From Bacteroidia bacterium (GTDB taxonomy: Bacteria > Bacteroidota > Bacteroidia > Cytophagales > Cyclobacteriaceae): DNA of 37,091 nt. Made by a program: the position numbers and the translations under genes. Shown here piece by piece: positions 25,101-34,073 of the stretch; position 1 is the stretch's first letter; each line of letters begins with the position of its first letter. Location of the stretch: the NCBI GenBank assembly GCA_030426345.1, contig JAUHYU010000053.1:1-37091 (forward strand), in the 5' to 3' direction. The notes under the pieces were generated by a model, which saw nothing but the letters and a program-made list of their open reading frames with translations, was not told the DNA's origin and ran no database searches.

Positions 25101-26190
25101 TTGCCAAGGTGTTGTTCAAGATGGAAAATAAGGTGCTTTCAAATTTTTCCAAGGTAAATTCCTTGAGGTATTTTTCGTGACCAGCAATTCCCATTTCATT
25201 TCTCAAATTTTCATTCTCGATTAAACTTTCCAGTTTGCTTACCAATGATTCTGGGTTTCCTTGAGGCACAATATACCCTGATTCTCCATTGCAAACTATA
25301 CTTCCAATCCCACCTTCATTGGTCGTAACGATTGGTAATTTAAATTGCATTGCTTCCAATAAAACGAGAGGGAAACAATCATTGCAGGTTGGAAACGCAA
25401 AGATATCTGCTTGGGCTAAAAGCGCGTGCTTTTCCTTTCCGATTTTTCGGCCTACGTAGCTCACTACTTCCTCAAGTTCATTGTCAATAACCTTTTGTTC
25501 GAATTTTTCTTTGCTGATGTCCCCCTCGCCACCAACGAAAATGCATCGAAAATCCATGGATTTTTGATGCATTATTCGGCATGCATCAAGTAAATCAAAG
25601 ACGCCTTTCGCTTTGATCAGGTTGGATAGAAACAATATTTCTATCGGACGAATTGCGTTTTTTTCGCTATCAGCATAAGTCGCTTCGGGAATTCCATTTG
25701 GGCAAATAACCACATCTTCTTGTCGAACAAACGCTTCTACATCACTATAAAGATATTCTGACAGTAAAATAACTTTGGAGTTTTTGAAAACAAATCGATA
25801 GGTAAAATTATATAAGAAATTATTTTTCTTATCCCCCACACCTTTGTTATGTAAATGATAAACCCTCCTGACTCCGAAGGTTTTCAATATCGCCACGAGA
25901 ATTGCATCACGAAAAAATGCGGCACCTGTTGTGGTCAAAGCAAAATAGCAGAGTTCAGGCTTATCCATGATCAACTCACTGATCAATTTCATTTTGATCT
26001 TTACAAATCCCAATAACTTTTGCAAGCTCAAGCGGCCGGTTTCTGCAATGCTTTTTGAGGCCAAAAGATTGATGTAGCTGGCGTCAAATTCATGATTTAT
26101 TAGCTTACTTTGCTGGATGTATTGGCCGACCATTGACGAACCATGAATCGGTGGTGGGAGGTGAAGTAGAAACAGGACTTTGTTTTTCAT
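25093..26190 (-). CDS. GT4-family glycosyltransferase
   Basis: A 365-aa GT-B enzyme. The N-terminus 'VLFLLHLPPPIHGSSMVGQ' has the glycine-rich acceptor loop and the C-terminal half has 'EILFLSNLIKAKGVFDLLDA' and 'FPLVLLEAMQFKLPIVTT', whose glutamate binds the sugar nucleotide. ATG 26190 is preferred over an upstream TTG at 26196. Its stop overlaps the next gene by 8 bases and it starts 3 bases after the preceding stop, so it is inside one operon. The 16-bp palindrome AAAATCCATGGATTTT lies at 25549-25564 in this gene. Confidence 0.9.
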   Translation of the reverse strand: MKNKVLFLLHLPPPIHGSSMVGQYIQQSKLINHEFDASYINLLASKSIAETGRLSLQKLLGFVKIKMKLISELIMDKPELCYFALTTTGAAFFRDAILVAILKTFGVRRVYHLHNKGVGDKKNNFLYNFTYRFVFKNSKVILLSEYLYSDVEAFVRQEDVVICPNGIPEATYADSEKNAIRPIEILFLSNLIKAKGVFDLLDACRIMHQKSMDFRCIFVGGEGDISKEKFEQKVIDNELEEVVSYVGRKIGKEKHALLAQADIFAFPTCNDCFPLVLLEAMQFKLPIVTTNEGGIGSIVCNGESGYIVPQGNPESLVSKLESLIENENLRNEMGIAGHEKYLKEFTLEKFESTLFSILNNTLANE

Positions 26191-26192
26191 AC

Positions 26193-27071
26193 TCAAAATC
26201 TATCCTTCAGACGATTAACAAAAGAAAACTTATTTCGGAATTCCTTTGCAAGAACCTTGTCTACCTTTAGCTCTCCGGAAAAGTCAAAATGCTTCTTTTT
26301 TCCATGATCTAAAACAGTATCAAACCTCGTGGTTTTTTTTGTATGCGTGGCGCTATCACCAAACCCGATGCTAATAACCTTCGATTTGGTGGGATAGATC
26401 GTTAGCAAATCATTTTTGAACTGATGATAACACCACCTGATCGCCCATGAATCAATTTTTCCTTTCATCTGTTTGTAGAGCATATATGGCATGTCTGAGC
26501 CACCTCGCATAAATTTGTATTGATTTATAAAATCCCACTTAAAGGAATCATAATCTTTGACGTCCCAATCTATCCGTTCCCACGGATCCCGCCATGTGGC
26601 CCAACCCCAAGAGGAGGCTCGATATCCTGCATAATAGTCGCTTTCTGAGTTCATAAGAGCCGGAAAATCCATAGAATAGCCGGATACACTGAATACTTTG
26701 TCGTTGTGTTCAAAGTAGTCCAAAGCTTGATTCATAAACGTCAGAAAGTTTGATGATGTGATAAGGTCGTCTTCCAAAACTATGGATTTTCCATGGCTTT
26801 TTAAGATTTGGCTTACGCCTGAAATAATCGAATTGGCCAAACCTTTATTTTCTGATGACTTGATAATTTCAACTTTTTTGAATCCATTTATTTTTGGGAA
26901 TAAAGCCCTAACAGCCTCAACTTCTCGTTTCGATTTTTCATTTTTCGGACCATCAGAAAAAACAAACAATTCACTTTCTGACGCAAGTTCATTTTTGGAC
27001 AAAGCCTTTATGGCTTTTTCGGTTTCCGATGCTCGGTTATAAGTAAAAAGACAAATGGGAGATAAGCTCAT
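26193..27071 (-). CDS. GT2-like (GT-A fold) glycosyltransferase
   Basis: A 292-aa protein. 'PICLFTYNRASETEKAIKAL' opens a GT-A fold, 'FVFSDGPKNE' follows, 'SENKGLANSI' is the usual nucleotide-sugar region and 'IVLEDDLITS' (near 97-105) supplies the DxD-like metal motif. 'SSWGWATWRDPWERIDWD' (near 150-170) is characteristic of a Bacteroidota subgroup whose sugar specificity is unknown. It is packed with its neighbours (3 bases from the polymerase gene). Confidence 0.85.
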   Translation of the reverse strand: MSLSPICLFTYNRASETEKAIKALSKNELASESELFVFSDGPKNEKSKREVEAVRALFPKINGFKKVEIIKSSENKGLANSIISGVSQILKSHGKSIVLEDDLITSSNFLTFMNQALDYFEHNDKVFSVSGYSMDFPALMNSESDYYAGYRASSWGWATWRDPWERIDWDVKDYDSFKWDFINQYKFMRGGSDMPYMLYKQMKGKIDSWAIRWCYHQFKNDLLTIYPTKSKVISIGFGDSATHTKKTTRFDTVLDHGKKKHFDFSGELKVDKVLAKEFRNKFSFVNRLKDRF

Positions 27072-27074
27072 AAC

Positions 27075-28298
27075 TTATGTTTTTTTCTCATTGTTCGCGA
27101 TTTCCCCCTTTTCGTCATGCTTGTTTAGCTTTTCATCATAATAAGAATAAAAAACCACAGCATAAAAGGAGAACATGACGTTTTCATACATCAGAATATT
27201 ATCAGTTTGCATGAGGCACAAAAGCAAGATAAATGCTGCTACAGACAGTTTGTTTTTGAAGAGATACTTAGACATAATAAAACTCCAGAGCACAAAAAAG
27301 ACAGCTCCAAGTTCCAAATACAACCTGAGATGTTCATTGTGAAAAGGCGTGAGATAATTCACCTTGTAGTATAAAACATTCTCTACATACCCTATTCCGT
27401 AACCAATGAAATAATTGCTTTTGTCAGGAAGGTAATTGTAAAATGAGGAAGCAATATTTTGTCTTCCCATCAAGAATGCATCTGTACTCACTCCGGTGTA
27501 TTCTGAGAATATTTCGTCATAATTGCCAGAAAATATCAATATCCAGAAATGTGCTACCGCAAACAAAAAGATGAAAAATATGATTTTCACCCATTTAGTA
27601 TTCAGCAGGTTAATTATCCTCGGAAATATATGTATGGATAAAAAGGCGATTATCGCTAAAAATGTGCCCAAAATGGCGATTCTCTTGCCCCCCATAATGG
27701 TTAATACAATACAAAAAATAAGGTGCTTGTATTGTTTGGTTGCCAAGAAGTACAATGCAAAAAAGCCAAACAACAAAGATTTTACGCTTTCCGTTGGTCG
27801 GTCGGAATTTGTAATGACATTTGAGAAAATACTTCTTACAATTGCGGCGGGAGAAACGCCCTTCACCACTACGCTAAGTAAATAAAGCACCGCAAAACCA
27901 TAGAACAGGAAAAGGATTATTTTTCTGATTCCCTTTATATCAACATACTGTGAAATGATATAGAAACAGAAAGCCGGGCCTAAGAGAAAAATGACGTTAA
28001 CGAAATTCCTATAAGTAAAACCAAATGAAAAAATAAGTGAATTTGAAATTAGGGTGACAAATGCAATCAATAGATAAAATAGGGTGATGGATTTAGAAAA
28101 TTTATACGCTTCGCTATTGAGTATATTCTCATCTAGTTTGTGGTTGACACCAATAATAGCGAGATAAATAAATAGTAGGGGTGTGATAAATCTCACGAAT
28201 TTTAATGCCCCAAAACTCGCACCCGCCAATTCAATTATTTCAGGAATCAACAAGAAAGACGTGGCAAATATGATTATCAGTAAGGCATTTTTTTTCAT
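27075..28298 (-). CDS. wzy: O-antigen polymerase/ligase-like membrane protein (Wzy candidate)
   Basis: A 407-aa polytopic protein with about ten to eleven hydrophobic segments and a larger polar loop near residues 255-320 ('YFIGYGIGYVENVLYYK', 'PFHNEHLRLYLELGAVFFV'). The 'HNEHLR' motif in a large periplasmic loop is typical of the O-antigen ligase/polymerase (PF04932-like) superfamily. In a cluster with Wzx, Wzz and Wza it is best read as the Wzy polymerase that joins repeat units in the periplasm. Sequence conservation in this family is low. Confidence 0.75.
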   Translation of the reverse strand: MKKNALLIIIFATSFLLIPEIIELAGASFGALKFVRFITPLLFIYLAIIGVNHKLDENILNSEAYKFSKSITLFYLLIAFVTLISNSLIFSFGFTYRNFVNVIFLLGPAFCFYIISQYVDIKGIRKIILFLFYGFAVLYLLSVVVKGVSPAAIVRSIFSNVITNSDRPTESVKSLLFGFFALYFLATKQYKHLIFCIVLTIMGGKRIAILGTFLAIIAFLSIHIFPRIINLLNTKWVKIIFFIFLFAVAHFWILIFSGNYDEIFSEYTGVSTDAFLMGRQNIASSFYNYLPDKSNYFIGYGIGYVENVLYYKVNYLTPFHNEHLRLYLELGAVFFVLWSFIMSKYLFKNKLSVAAFILLLCLMQTDNILMYENVMFSFYAVVFYSYYDEKLNKHDEKGEIANNEKKT

Positions 28299-28323
28299 GC
28301 ACTATCTTTTTTGGCCCAACAGA

Positions 28324-29238
28324 TCATTGCTCTATCTCCTTTTTATTTGAATGATACTCTGTCAAAACCGCCCTCAGAACTTTTGCAGATTGCAAGATAA
28401 AGACATAATTATTCCTCCTTTTCAAAATTGGCCTTTTCCATATCAAATCTGTAGATACGTCTTCCGTGTGAAATATTTTCAGTTTTGGATTGTAAACCGT
28501 CAAAAGTTGTTCTTTCATCATTTTGGTAAAGAGAATATCCTCTTCCAAATACAAAAAAGTACGACTGTCTAGTCCATCAAACCTTTCGATATACGCAGGG
28601 GAAAATACTAGGCAGCATCCATGGAGCAGTACATTTTCATGCCTTATTTTTTTCCAGCTTTCATCTCCTGCAGTTTCAGTTGAAAGTCCCTGCTTACCCT
28701 TCCATTTTTTCAATAGCGCCAGAAGATCATTAGCTGGTTTTTCTATTTGCAAATGGTTCAAATAAAGATGAATCCTGACTTTCCACACATAATTATCTAA
28801 CTCCCGCATAGACATAACAGTGTTTCTGCCCGGATTGTCACTATACAAATGCTTAGGCGAGATAACTCTAGGACCTAAAATCGCAAATTTGCTTTTATTG
28901 TATTCCTCAAAGATAATTGTTGCAAAATCATCTTGTAGCAGATAGGTATCGCTGTTGAGCATTACGATGAAATCACAATTCAAATCATGCTTTGCAAAAG
29001 CAAACCCAACATTGTTTCCCTTGGCAAAACCCATATTCTCATTATTGGGCAATACCGTGATGGCTTGGTTTTTGGCAAACTCTTTTTGCAGCTGTGCGCC
29101 GCTATTGTCAGACGAGTAATTGTCAACTATCACAATATGAAAATCCTGTGTATCTAGCCTTTCTTCTATGGATTTTACACAGTTTTTTGTCTCTTCGGGA
29201 GTGTTATAGTTAAGAATGATGAAACCTATTTTATGCAT
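28324..29238 (-). CDS. GT2-family glycosyltransferase (rhamnosyltransferase-like)
   Basis: A 304-aa GT-A enzyme. 'IVDNYSSDNSG' (near 36-46), 'NENMGFAKGNNVGF' (near 65-78) and 'FIVMLNSDTYL' (near 90-100, the DxD-equivalent) are classic for the WbbL-like GT2 group. A C-terminal extension includes 'EEDILFTKMMKEQ'. The donor sugar is not predictable. Twenty-five bases separate it from the wzy start. Confidence 0.9.
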   Translation of the reverse strand: MHKIGFIILNYNTPEETKNCVKSIEERLDTQDFHIVIVDNYSSDNSGAQLQKEFAKNQAITVLPNNENMGFAKGNNVGFAFAKHDLNCDFIVMLNSDTYLLQDDFATIIFEEYNKSKFAILGPRVISPKHLYSDNPGRNTVMSMRELDNYVWKVRIHLYLNHLQIEKPANDLLALLKKWKGKQGLSTETAGDESWKKIRHENVLLHGCCLVFSPAYIERFDGLDSRTFLYLEEDILFTKMMKEQLLTVYNPKLKIFHTEDVSTDLIWKRPILKRRNNYVFILQSAKVLRAVLTEYHSNKKEIEQ

Positions 29239-29277
29239 TAAGTTTGCTTCAATTTAATTGACTATTTCCTACGAAGA

Positions 29278-30240
29278 TTACCAATAGCAAGCCCCTTCTA
29301 CAATATTTGTATTCTCAGGTTTTTCGGATTCATCCGGCCTCACCCAGTGCTCATTAAATAAATTGTGGTATGGGTAGGTCATGGGTTCTTCATACCTTTT
29401 TCCTTTTATCCCGAACAAAAGTTGCGATACCCCACCGAGATGAACGGACTTTTTCCCGATTTTTTTTACATGAGCGGCGAGTGGAAACCCATAGGCTCCA
29501 CAACCCAATATACAGATGTCAAAGTCTATATTATCCATTTTATCCTTCATGCTTTGCAAGGCTTCAAACCACGTGGAATATTCCGTTTTTCCATTGCCAT
29601 GGCTTTGCACGGCTTTTAGGGTGATCAATTCAAAGTCAGGCAGCAAGGTCGGGTTAAAAAGCGTTTCTTTGATGGCAAATTGCTTGTGGATCGTCAAGGC
29701 AAAAGGATGAACAACAAGCACTTTCTTGCCCTTGAGCGCATGAGTCCAAGGGTTTTTAACAAAAAATGGATCCAAATCTTCCAGCATTACTTTTTTGGCT
29801 GAAGATAATCCTTCTTGAAAAAACACTTCTTCTTTGCGCCATGAGCCCAATATATCAACCTGAGCAAGATCCTCAATCATCAACTTGCTGAATTGCTCGA
29901 AGTATTTCGGCTCCTTCGGAAAGAATCCGGCGACTTCATTCATTTGCTTCATCATCCAATTTTCCCACCACCATGCGGGTTTCTTTCCTTTTATAAAACC
30001 GATCAAATCCCTCTTTGCGTTAACTCCGAGAAAATTTGTCATGCAATTCAATTCGTTGGAACCAAATCTCGCAATCATTGCCGACTTGTCCGAATTCAAT
30101 GTTTCTGCAATCAAATCATTGGCATATTCTTTCATAGGAAAAATTTGCCAATTGCGGCCAAAGTGCGAAGAATTAGGGACATACATTGTATAAAACTTTC
30201 GGATCGCCCTAAGTGGCATGCCGTAGATAGGGTCATTCAT
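29278..30240 (-). CDS. Probable GT-D fold (DUF1792-like) glycosyltransferase
   Basis: A 320-aa protein without a recognised GT-A or GT-B motif. 'KSAMIARFGSNELNCM' (near 53-68) and 'DFDICILGCGAYGFPLAAHVKKIGKKSVHLGGVSQLLFGIKG' (near 240-282; key parts CGAYG, GKKSVHLGG and LLFGIKGKR) resemble the GT-D/DUF1792 type of glycosyltransferase, first described for a serine-rich-protein glycosylation enzyme. It may add a hexose late in the repeat unit. The call is by motif memory only. It sits between a GT2 and a fucosyltransferase-like gene, 26 and 39 bases away. Confidence 0.65.
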   Translation of the reverse strand: MNDPIYGMPLRAIRKFYTMYVPNSSHFGRNWQIFPMKEYANDLIAETLNSDKSAMIARFGSNELNCMTNFLGVNAKRDLIGFIKGKKPAWWWENWMMKQMNEVAGFFPKEPKYFEQFSKLMIEDLAQVDILGSWRKEEVFFQEGLSSAKKVMLEDLDPFFVKNPWTHALKGKKVLVVHPFALTIHKQFAIKETLFNPTLLPDFELITLKAVQSHGNGKTEYSTWFEALQSMKDKMDNIDFDICILGCGAYGFPLAAHVKKIGKKSVHLGGVSQLLFGIKGKRYEEPMTYPYHNLFNEHWVRPDESEKPENTNIVEGACYW

Positions 30241-30266
30241 GATTCACAATTTGGTTTAATCTAAAG

Positions 30267-31268
30267 TTAGTCATTCAAATTGATTTCTGTAACATTGAAA
30301 TTGCCATGTTCATCTGCAATTATCCAATCGTCTTCACTTGGGTAGCCATGCCAAAAATTGTCAGGGCATATTTTTATCCCTTTTGATAATAATGCCGGTT
30401 TGTAAGAAAAAGAACTCTTGCTTGTGATCAAGATATCAGCATAAACCATGTGCAAGAATGAATCCATCACAGACATGTCTAAACAGTATTTTACATTTTC
30501 AAACACCTCAAATTCCATGAAATCTTTTTCACTTCCTTGCGAAAATAGAAAAATATTGACCAGTTTTTTTGTTTTGATTTTATTGAGCGTGTTGCTAAGC
30601 ACATTTACAAAATAATCATTGCTTTGCCAGCGCATGGTTAAATTAGGGTTTTTAGAATTTTCTACATATATATCTCCACGGCGTACATGTATGGCAATGT
30701 TGCAATGATTTTTAGCGTAAATCAATTTTTCATTTACTCTTGCTACAGCTTTGTAAAACTTCTGCTGTAAGTCTCTTCGAAGGAGGTATTGATCTTTAAA
30801 AAATTGATCTTGCTCGGCCAAGAATACAACATTTTGACCTGCATACGAATTGATTATTTTCCTGATTAGTTCTACCTCTTTCGGTTTATTTTCATCAAAA
30901 AATGGCACCCTTACCTTTGTATAATTTCCTTTTAAAAGAGCCTTCGCTAGAACCTCGTCTGCTCCAAATCCTAAAAAATGCTCCCATTTTCCATTAGAAA
31001 AAGGAATATGCGCAAATTGCAGATCAAAATAATTGGCAAACCAATACCCTCCTATCCAATTCGATATCTGATGTCCAATGCCTGCTCCCGGATTTGGTCT
31101 GGCAGAAAAATATGCATTGGGGTTTTCTGAATGAGGAGGATTCTTATGCAATAAATAATGCCAGTAAGAAAAATAAATCAGATGATTAATTTTTTTTTGA
31201 TATGTAAACCTCACCAATTTCCCCCAGAGCCTACGCCAAATTTTTTCTATGATTTCATGGGCAGTCAT
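30267..31268 (-). CDS. Fucosyltransferase-like glycosyltransferase (HxRRGD motif)
   Basis: About 333 aa. 'IAIHVRRGDIYV' (near 195-206) is the GDP-fucose-binding motif shared by alpha-1,2 (GT11) and alpha-1,6 (GT23) fucosyltransferases. The N-terminal 'GAGIGHQISNWIGGYWFANYF' replaces the usual GT11 'GGLGNQLFQYA' start, and the C-terminal 'MVYADILITSKSSFSYKPALLS' (near 280-300) matches the late conserved region. The sugar is therefore likely fucose or a related GDP-sugar, with reduced certainty. ATG 31268 is chosen over TTG 31274. Confidence 0.75.
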   Translation of the reverse strand: MTAHEIIEKIWRRLWGKLVRFTYQKKINHLIYFSYWHYLLHKNPPHSENPNAYFSARPNPGAGIGHQISNWIGGYWFANYFDLQFAHIPFSNGKWEHFLGFGADEVLAKALLKGNYTKVRVPFFDENKPKEVELIRKIINSYAGQNVVFLAEQDQFFKDQYLLRRDLQQKFYKAVARVNEKLIYAKNHCNIAIHVRRGDIYVENSKNPNLTMRWQSNDYFVNVLSNTLNKIKTKKLVNIFLFSQGSEKDFMEFEVFENVKYCLDMSVMDSFLHMVYADILITSKSSFSYKPALLSKGIKICPDNFWHGYPSEDDWIIADEHGNFNVTEINLND

Positions 31269-31299
31269 CGGCAAATACTATTTTTATGCGATTCAGACA

Positions 31300-32835
31300 T
31301 TACCTCGATTTTAGATAAGCCAACACGCGATGTTGCAATTGTAAGATGAGCTGTTTTTCATGATGGTTGAGACAAAAATTCCATGTTATTAGCAAATGAA
31401 CCAACACTGAAACAAGCACTACCAAAAACAACCTTAACAAACCAACTTCTGTAAATAGATGAGGGATCATGCCGAGAACAAAAACAACTATCACAAGTAA
31501 TAATGATGGTTTAGCAACTTGCTTTATAAAGGCAGAATACGAAATCCCGCAGTTTTTATTGGCAAAATATAGAACCACGTACCCACCCAAAACACTCCAA
31601 CAGAGAATCCATACGATGTATAATACATAGGGCGGGAAGCCATAATTGAACAAGATAATTGATAGAATGATTGGAGCGAGATTTACAACGCTTCTTACTT
31701 TAGAAAATCCGGAAATGTTTCCTTGAGCATACACGGAACTTCCGATAGATATCGTCAATTGTTCAATTAGGTTTCTAATCACCTGAAGTCTACAAAAGAG
31801 AATGGCCCATTCTGGTACATCCTTCAACCAAACATCTAAAACGTAAGGAGTTTCTATGAGAAATGGAACAGCAAAAAAGGCCAATAAAATAAATGAAAAT
31901 TTGGATCCGCTAAGCGAAGCATTTACCATCAGAGTTCTGTTTCCGCCCCCTTCGCTCTTGTCAATTATCGGGTTCAGGGCCGACAACATGGTATTGGAAA
32001 AAGCCATCAATTGACCACTGATTTGACCTGCAATGCCATGGGCAGTATTGAGCAGTGTTCCCCAAAAATGATTAAGGACAATGCCAAGCCCGTATTGGCC
32101 CACCATGCCGGATGAGCTAGTGAAAAAGCTCCATCCTGCAAATGAAGTCATCTGTCTGACAAGTGGCTTATTGTAACAACTTTTGTAGTTAAAGGAAACT
32201 TCTTCATATTTTCTTCGGCAGTAAACTCGCCTTATGATCAGTAATAAAATTGAAATCGCTGCCATCAAAATACCAAATGAAATAAGTTTGTCATTTGGGG
32301 TTATCGTTATATAAATAGCCACACCCAATTTTAACAGAGCTTCAATAATACCCAATATCGCCACTAGCAGCATGTGTTCGTGTGCGTTGATGACCGCATC
32401 ATATGGTACTGAGATGATCGCAAAAAAGGTGCTCAAAACCATGAAATGATAAATGATTTTGGCGGCTTCCATCCTATCGGGATCGATTTTAAGAATTCCG
32501 TTGAAAAAAAATATTGCGGCAGTTTCCAAAAGAATAACGACTATAATCCCTATAACAAAGTGTAAAACAATACTGATACTGAAAATGTCTTTTTGCTTTT
32601 TGAGATCCCCTTCGCCCTGCGCAAATGACATAAAGCGCTGTGTGGCCATGGTCATAGCGGCACTCAAAAAAGTTAACATAGAAATGGAGCTTCCGACTAC
32701 ATTGAATATGCCAAAATCATCTGCTCCAAGTGCATCCAAAATTAACCGGGTAGTATAGAGAGAAATGAGTATGGTGATACCCATTCTGGCATATAAAATA
32801 CCCGTATTGATAGCTACTCGATGCGCTGGTTTCAT
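31300..32835 (-). CDS. wzx: Wzx-type polysaccharide flippase
   Basis: A 511-aa protein with twelve to fourteen membrane segments of the polysaccharide-transport (MOP/MATE-like) superfamily. 'RVAINTGILYARMGITILISLYTTRLILDALGADDFGIFNVVGS' at the N-terminus is the family opening (key parts LYTTRLIL and LGADDFGIFNV). It moves lipid-linked repeat units across the inner membrane for Wzy. It is followed by the fucosyltransferase-like gene and preceded by a 110-base gap after wzz that holds an AAAATCCATG hairpin. Confidence 0.92.
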   Translation of the reverse strand: MKPAHRVAINTGILYARMGITILISLYTTRLILDALGADDFGIFNVVGSSISMLTFLSAAMTMATQRFMSFAQGEGDLKKQKDIFSISIVLHFVIGIIVVILLETAAIFFFNGILKIDPDRMEAAKIIYHFMVLSTFFAIISVPYDAVINAHEHMLLVAILGIIEALLKLGVAIYITITPNDKLISFGILMAAISILLLIIRRVYCRRKYEEVSFNYKSCYNKPLVRQMTSFAGWSFFTSSSGMVGQYGLGIVLNHFWGTLLNTAHGIAGQISGQLMAFSNTMLSALNPIIDKSEGGGNRTLMVNASLSGSKFSFILLAFFAVPFLIETPYVLDVWLKDVPEWAILFCRLQVIRNLIEQLTISIGSSVYAQGNISGFSKVRSVVNLAPIILSIILFNYGFPPYVLYIVWILCWSVLGGYVVLYFANKNCGISYSAFIKQVAKPSLLLVIVVFVLGMIPHLFTEVGLLRLFLVVLVSVLVHLLITWNFCLNHHEKQLILQLQHRVLAYLKSR

Positions 32836-32852
32836 TTATCAGTGATATGATT

Positions 32853-32869
32853 TCTCATGGATTTTGAGA
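32853..32869. repeat. AAAATCCATG hairpin between wzz and wzx
   Basis: TCTCA (32853-32857) and TGAGA (32865-32869) enclose the 7-base loop TGGATTT; read on the minus strand the loop is AAATCCA, identical to the loop of the 5041-5059 terminator. No T run follows on the minus strand, so it is unlikely to terminate wzz transcription. The rest of the 110-base gap shows nothing recognisable. Confidence 0.6.
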
Positions 32870-32945
32870 TGTTTTGAGCTATTTAAACAGTTAACAGGCT
32901 CTTGATAGCCGTGAAATCTGTCAATGGAATTTCAAGTAATTTTTT

Positions 32946-34073
32946 TTAAAATCGACCCTTCATTCCTTCCCAAGAATTTCTGCCAAAAATTATTCCTATA
33001 CCGATAGCAATACCGATCAATACACTGGCAACAAGAATGATCCCTTTTTTTGGTTGACTTTTAATTATTGGTACTCTTACCGGCTCTAATACGGTAAAAA
33101 CGGGAGTTTTTTCTTTAAGGGAAATTTTGGCCTGCTCGAGCTGTGTAGCCAGTCCTTTATATAATTCATAATTTATGTTGTATTCGTTCTGAAGCTGTTC
33201 TGCTTCCGTTTGTGCCAATGCCGTCACCACGTTTCTGTTGTGGTCGTTAAATCGCGCCAGTGTTCTCTGAGAATTTTCAAAAGTAGCCTTAGCTTCGTTA
33301 TAACTGGATTGTACAAAATCAAAATTCACTTTGGATTTGCTGACTTTATAATCTGTTATATATTTAGTCAAAAGATCAATGCTCAATTGAGCCACTTCTG
33401 CGGAAGCCAGCGCATCAGGCATTTCACAAGTAAGAACAATAATACCGGTATTTGCATCTACCTCCACTATGATTCGCTCTCTCAAATTGGCGAGTAATTT
33501 TGCCTCTTTGGGAGACAGGCGGATTATAGAGGAATCACCTTTAACGGTCGATACTTCTTCATCTTTATTCTGAATTTTATCCTTTAACAGGAAAGGCAAT
33601 CCTACAGTATATTTAGCCAAGTTGCTAAGGAAAGAAGGCTTGTCAATTTCCATGAAATATTGATAGGACGAAACCGTAGTGTCGTATGATTCAAAGCGCA
33701 CTGGTTCAGTCCAGACGTTTATTAGAAAAGGCGCACTTTTTGCTATTTCCGGGTATATGTCTGGGGTAAGAGCTCCACTACCACCACCACTCAACATATC
33801 GAGGTTGATCCCAGCCATACCTGCCAAACCTGCCAGACCACCCAGGCTAGACTTCATCCCTTCCTGACTTTCAGGCATTAGTTTGCATTCCGCTTCGAAT
33901 TCTTCTTTGCTGCTGAAAGCGACAACCAATCCAATAAACAAAAATATCGCTGTAACTTTTAAAATCAGTTTTCTTCCTTCCCAAACAGTTTTCCCGATTT
34001 CTATCAAGTCGATTTCATCTTTCTTTATCAGCGGCTTTTCCATGGATTTTGAACCCTTTTTTTCCTTATCCAT
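32946..34073 (-). CDS. wzz: Wzz-type chain-length determinant / polysaccharide co-polymerase
   Basis: A 375-aa protein with the Wzz layout: N-terminal membrane helix (~38-53), a long periplasmic region with coiled coil (~255-320), and a second helix near 348-366 preceded by the proline-rich 'PVRVPIIKSQPKKG'. A Gly/Ala-rich stretch at ~75-100 ('LGGLAGLAGMAGINLD', 'GGGSGAL') is common in Bacteroidota members. No tyrosine-kinase domain follows, so it is a PCP-1-like protein. It sets polymer length with Wzy and Wza. ATG 34073 touches the wza stop codon with no gap. Confidence 0.88.
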   Translation of the reverse strand: MDKEKKGSKSMEKPLIKKDEIDLIEIGKTVWEGRKLILKVTAIFLFIGLVVAFSSKEEFEAECKLMPESQEGMKSSLGGLAGLAGMAGINLDMLSGGGSGALTPDIYPEIAKSAPFLINVWTEPVRFESYDTTVSSYQYFMEIDKPSFLSNLAKYTVGLPFLLKDKIQNKDEEVSTVKGDSSIIRLSPKEAKLLANLRERIIVEVDANTGIIVLTCEMPDALASAEVAQLSIDLLTKYITDYKVSKSKVNFDFVQSSYNEAKATFENSQRTLARFNDHNRNVVTALAQTEAEQLQNEYNINYELYKGLATQLEQAKISLKEKTPVFTVLEPVRVPIIKSQPKKGIILVASVLIGIAIGIGIIFGRNSWEGMKGRF

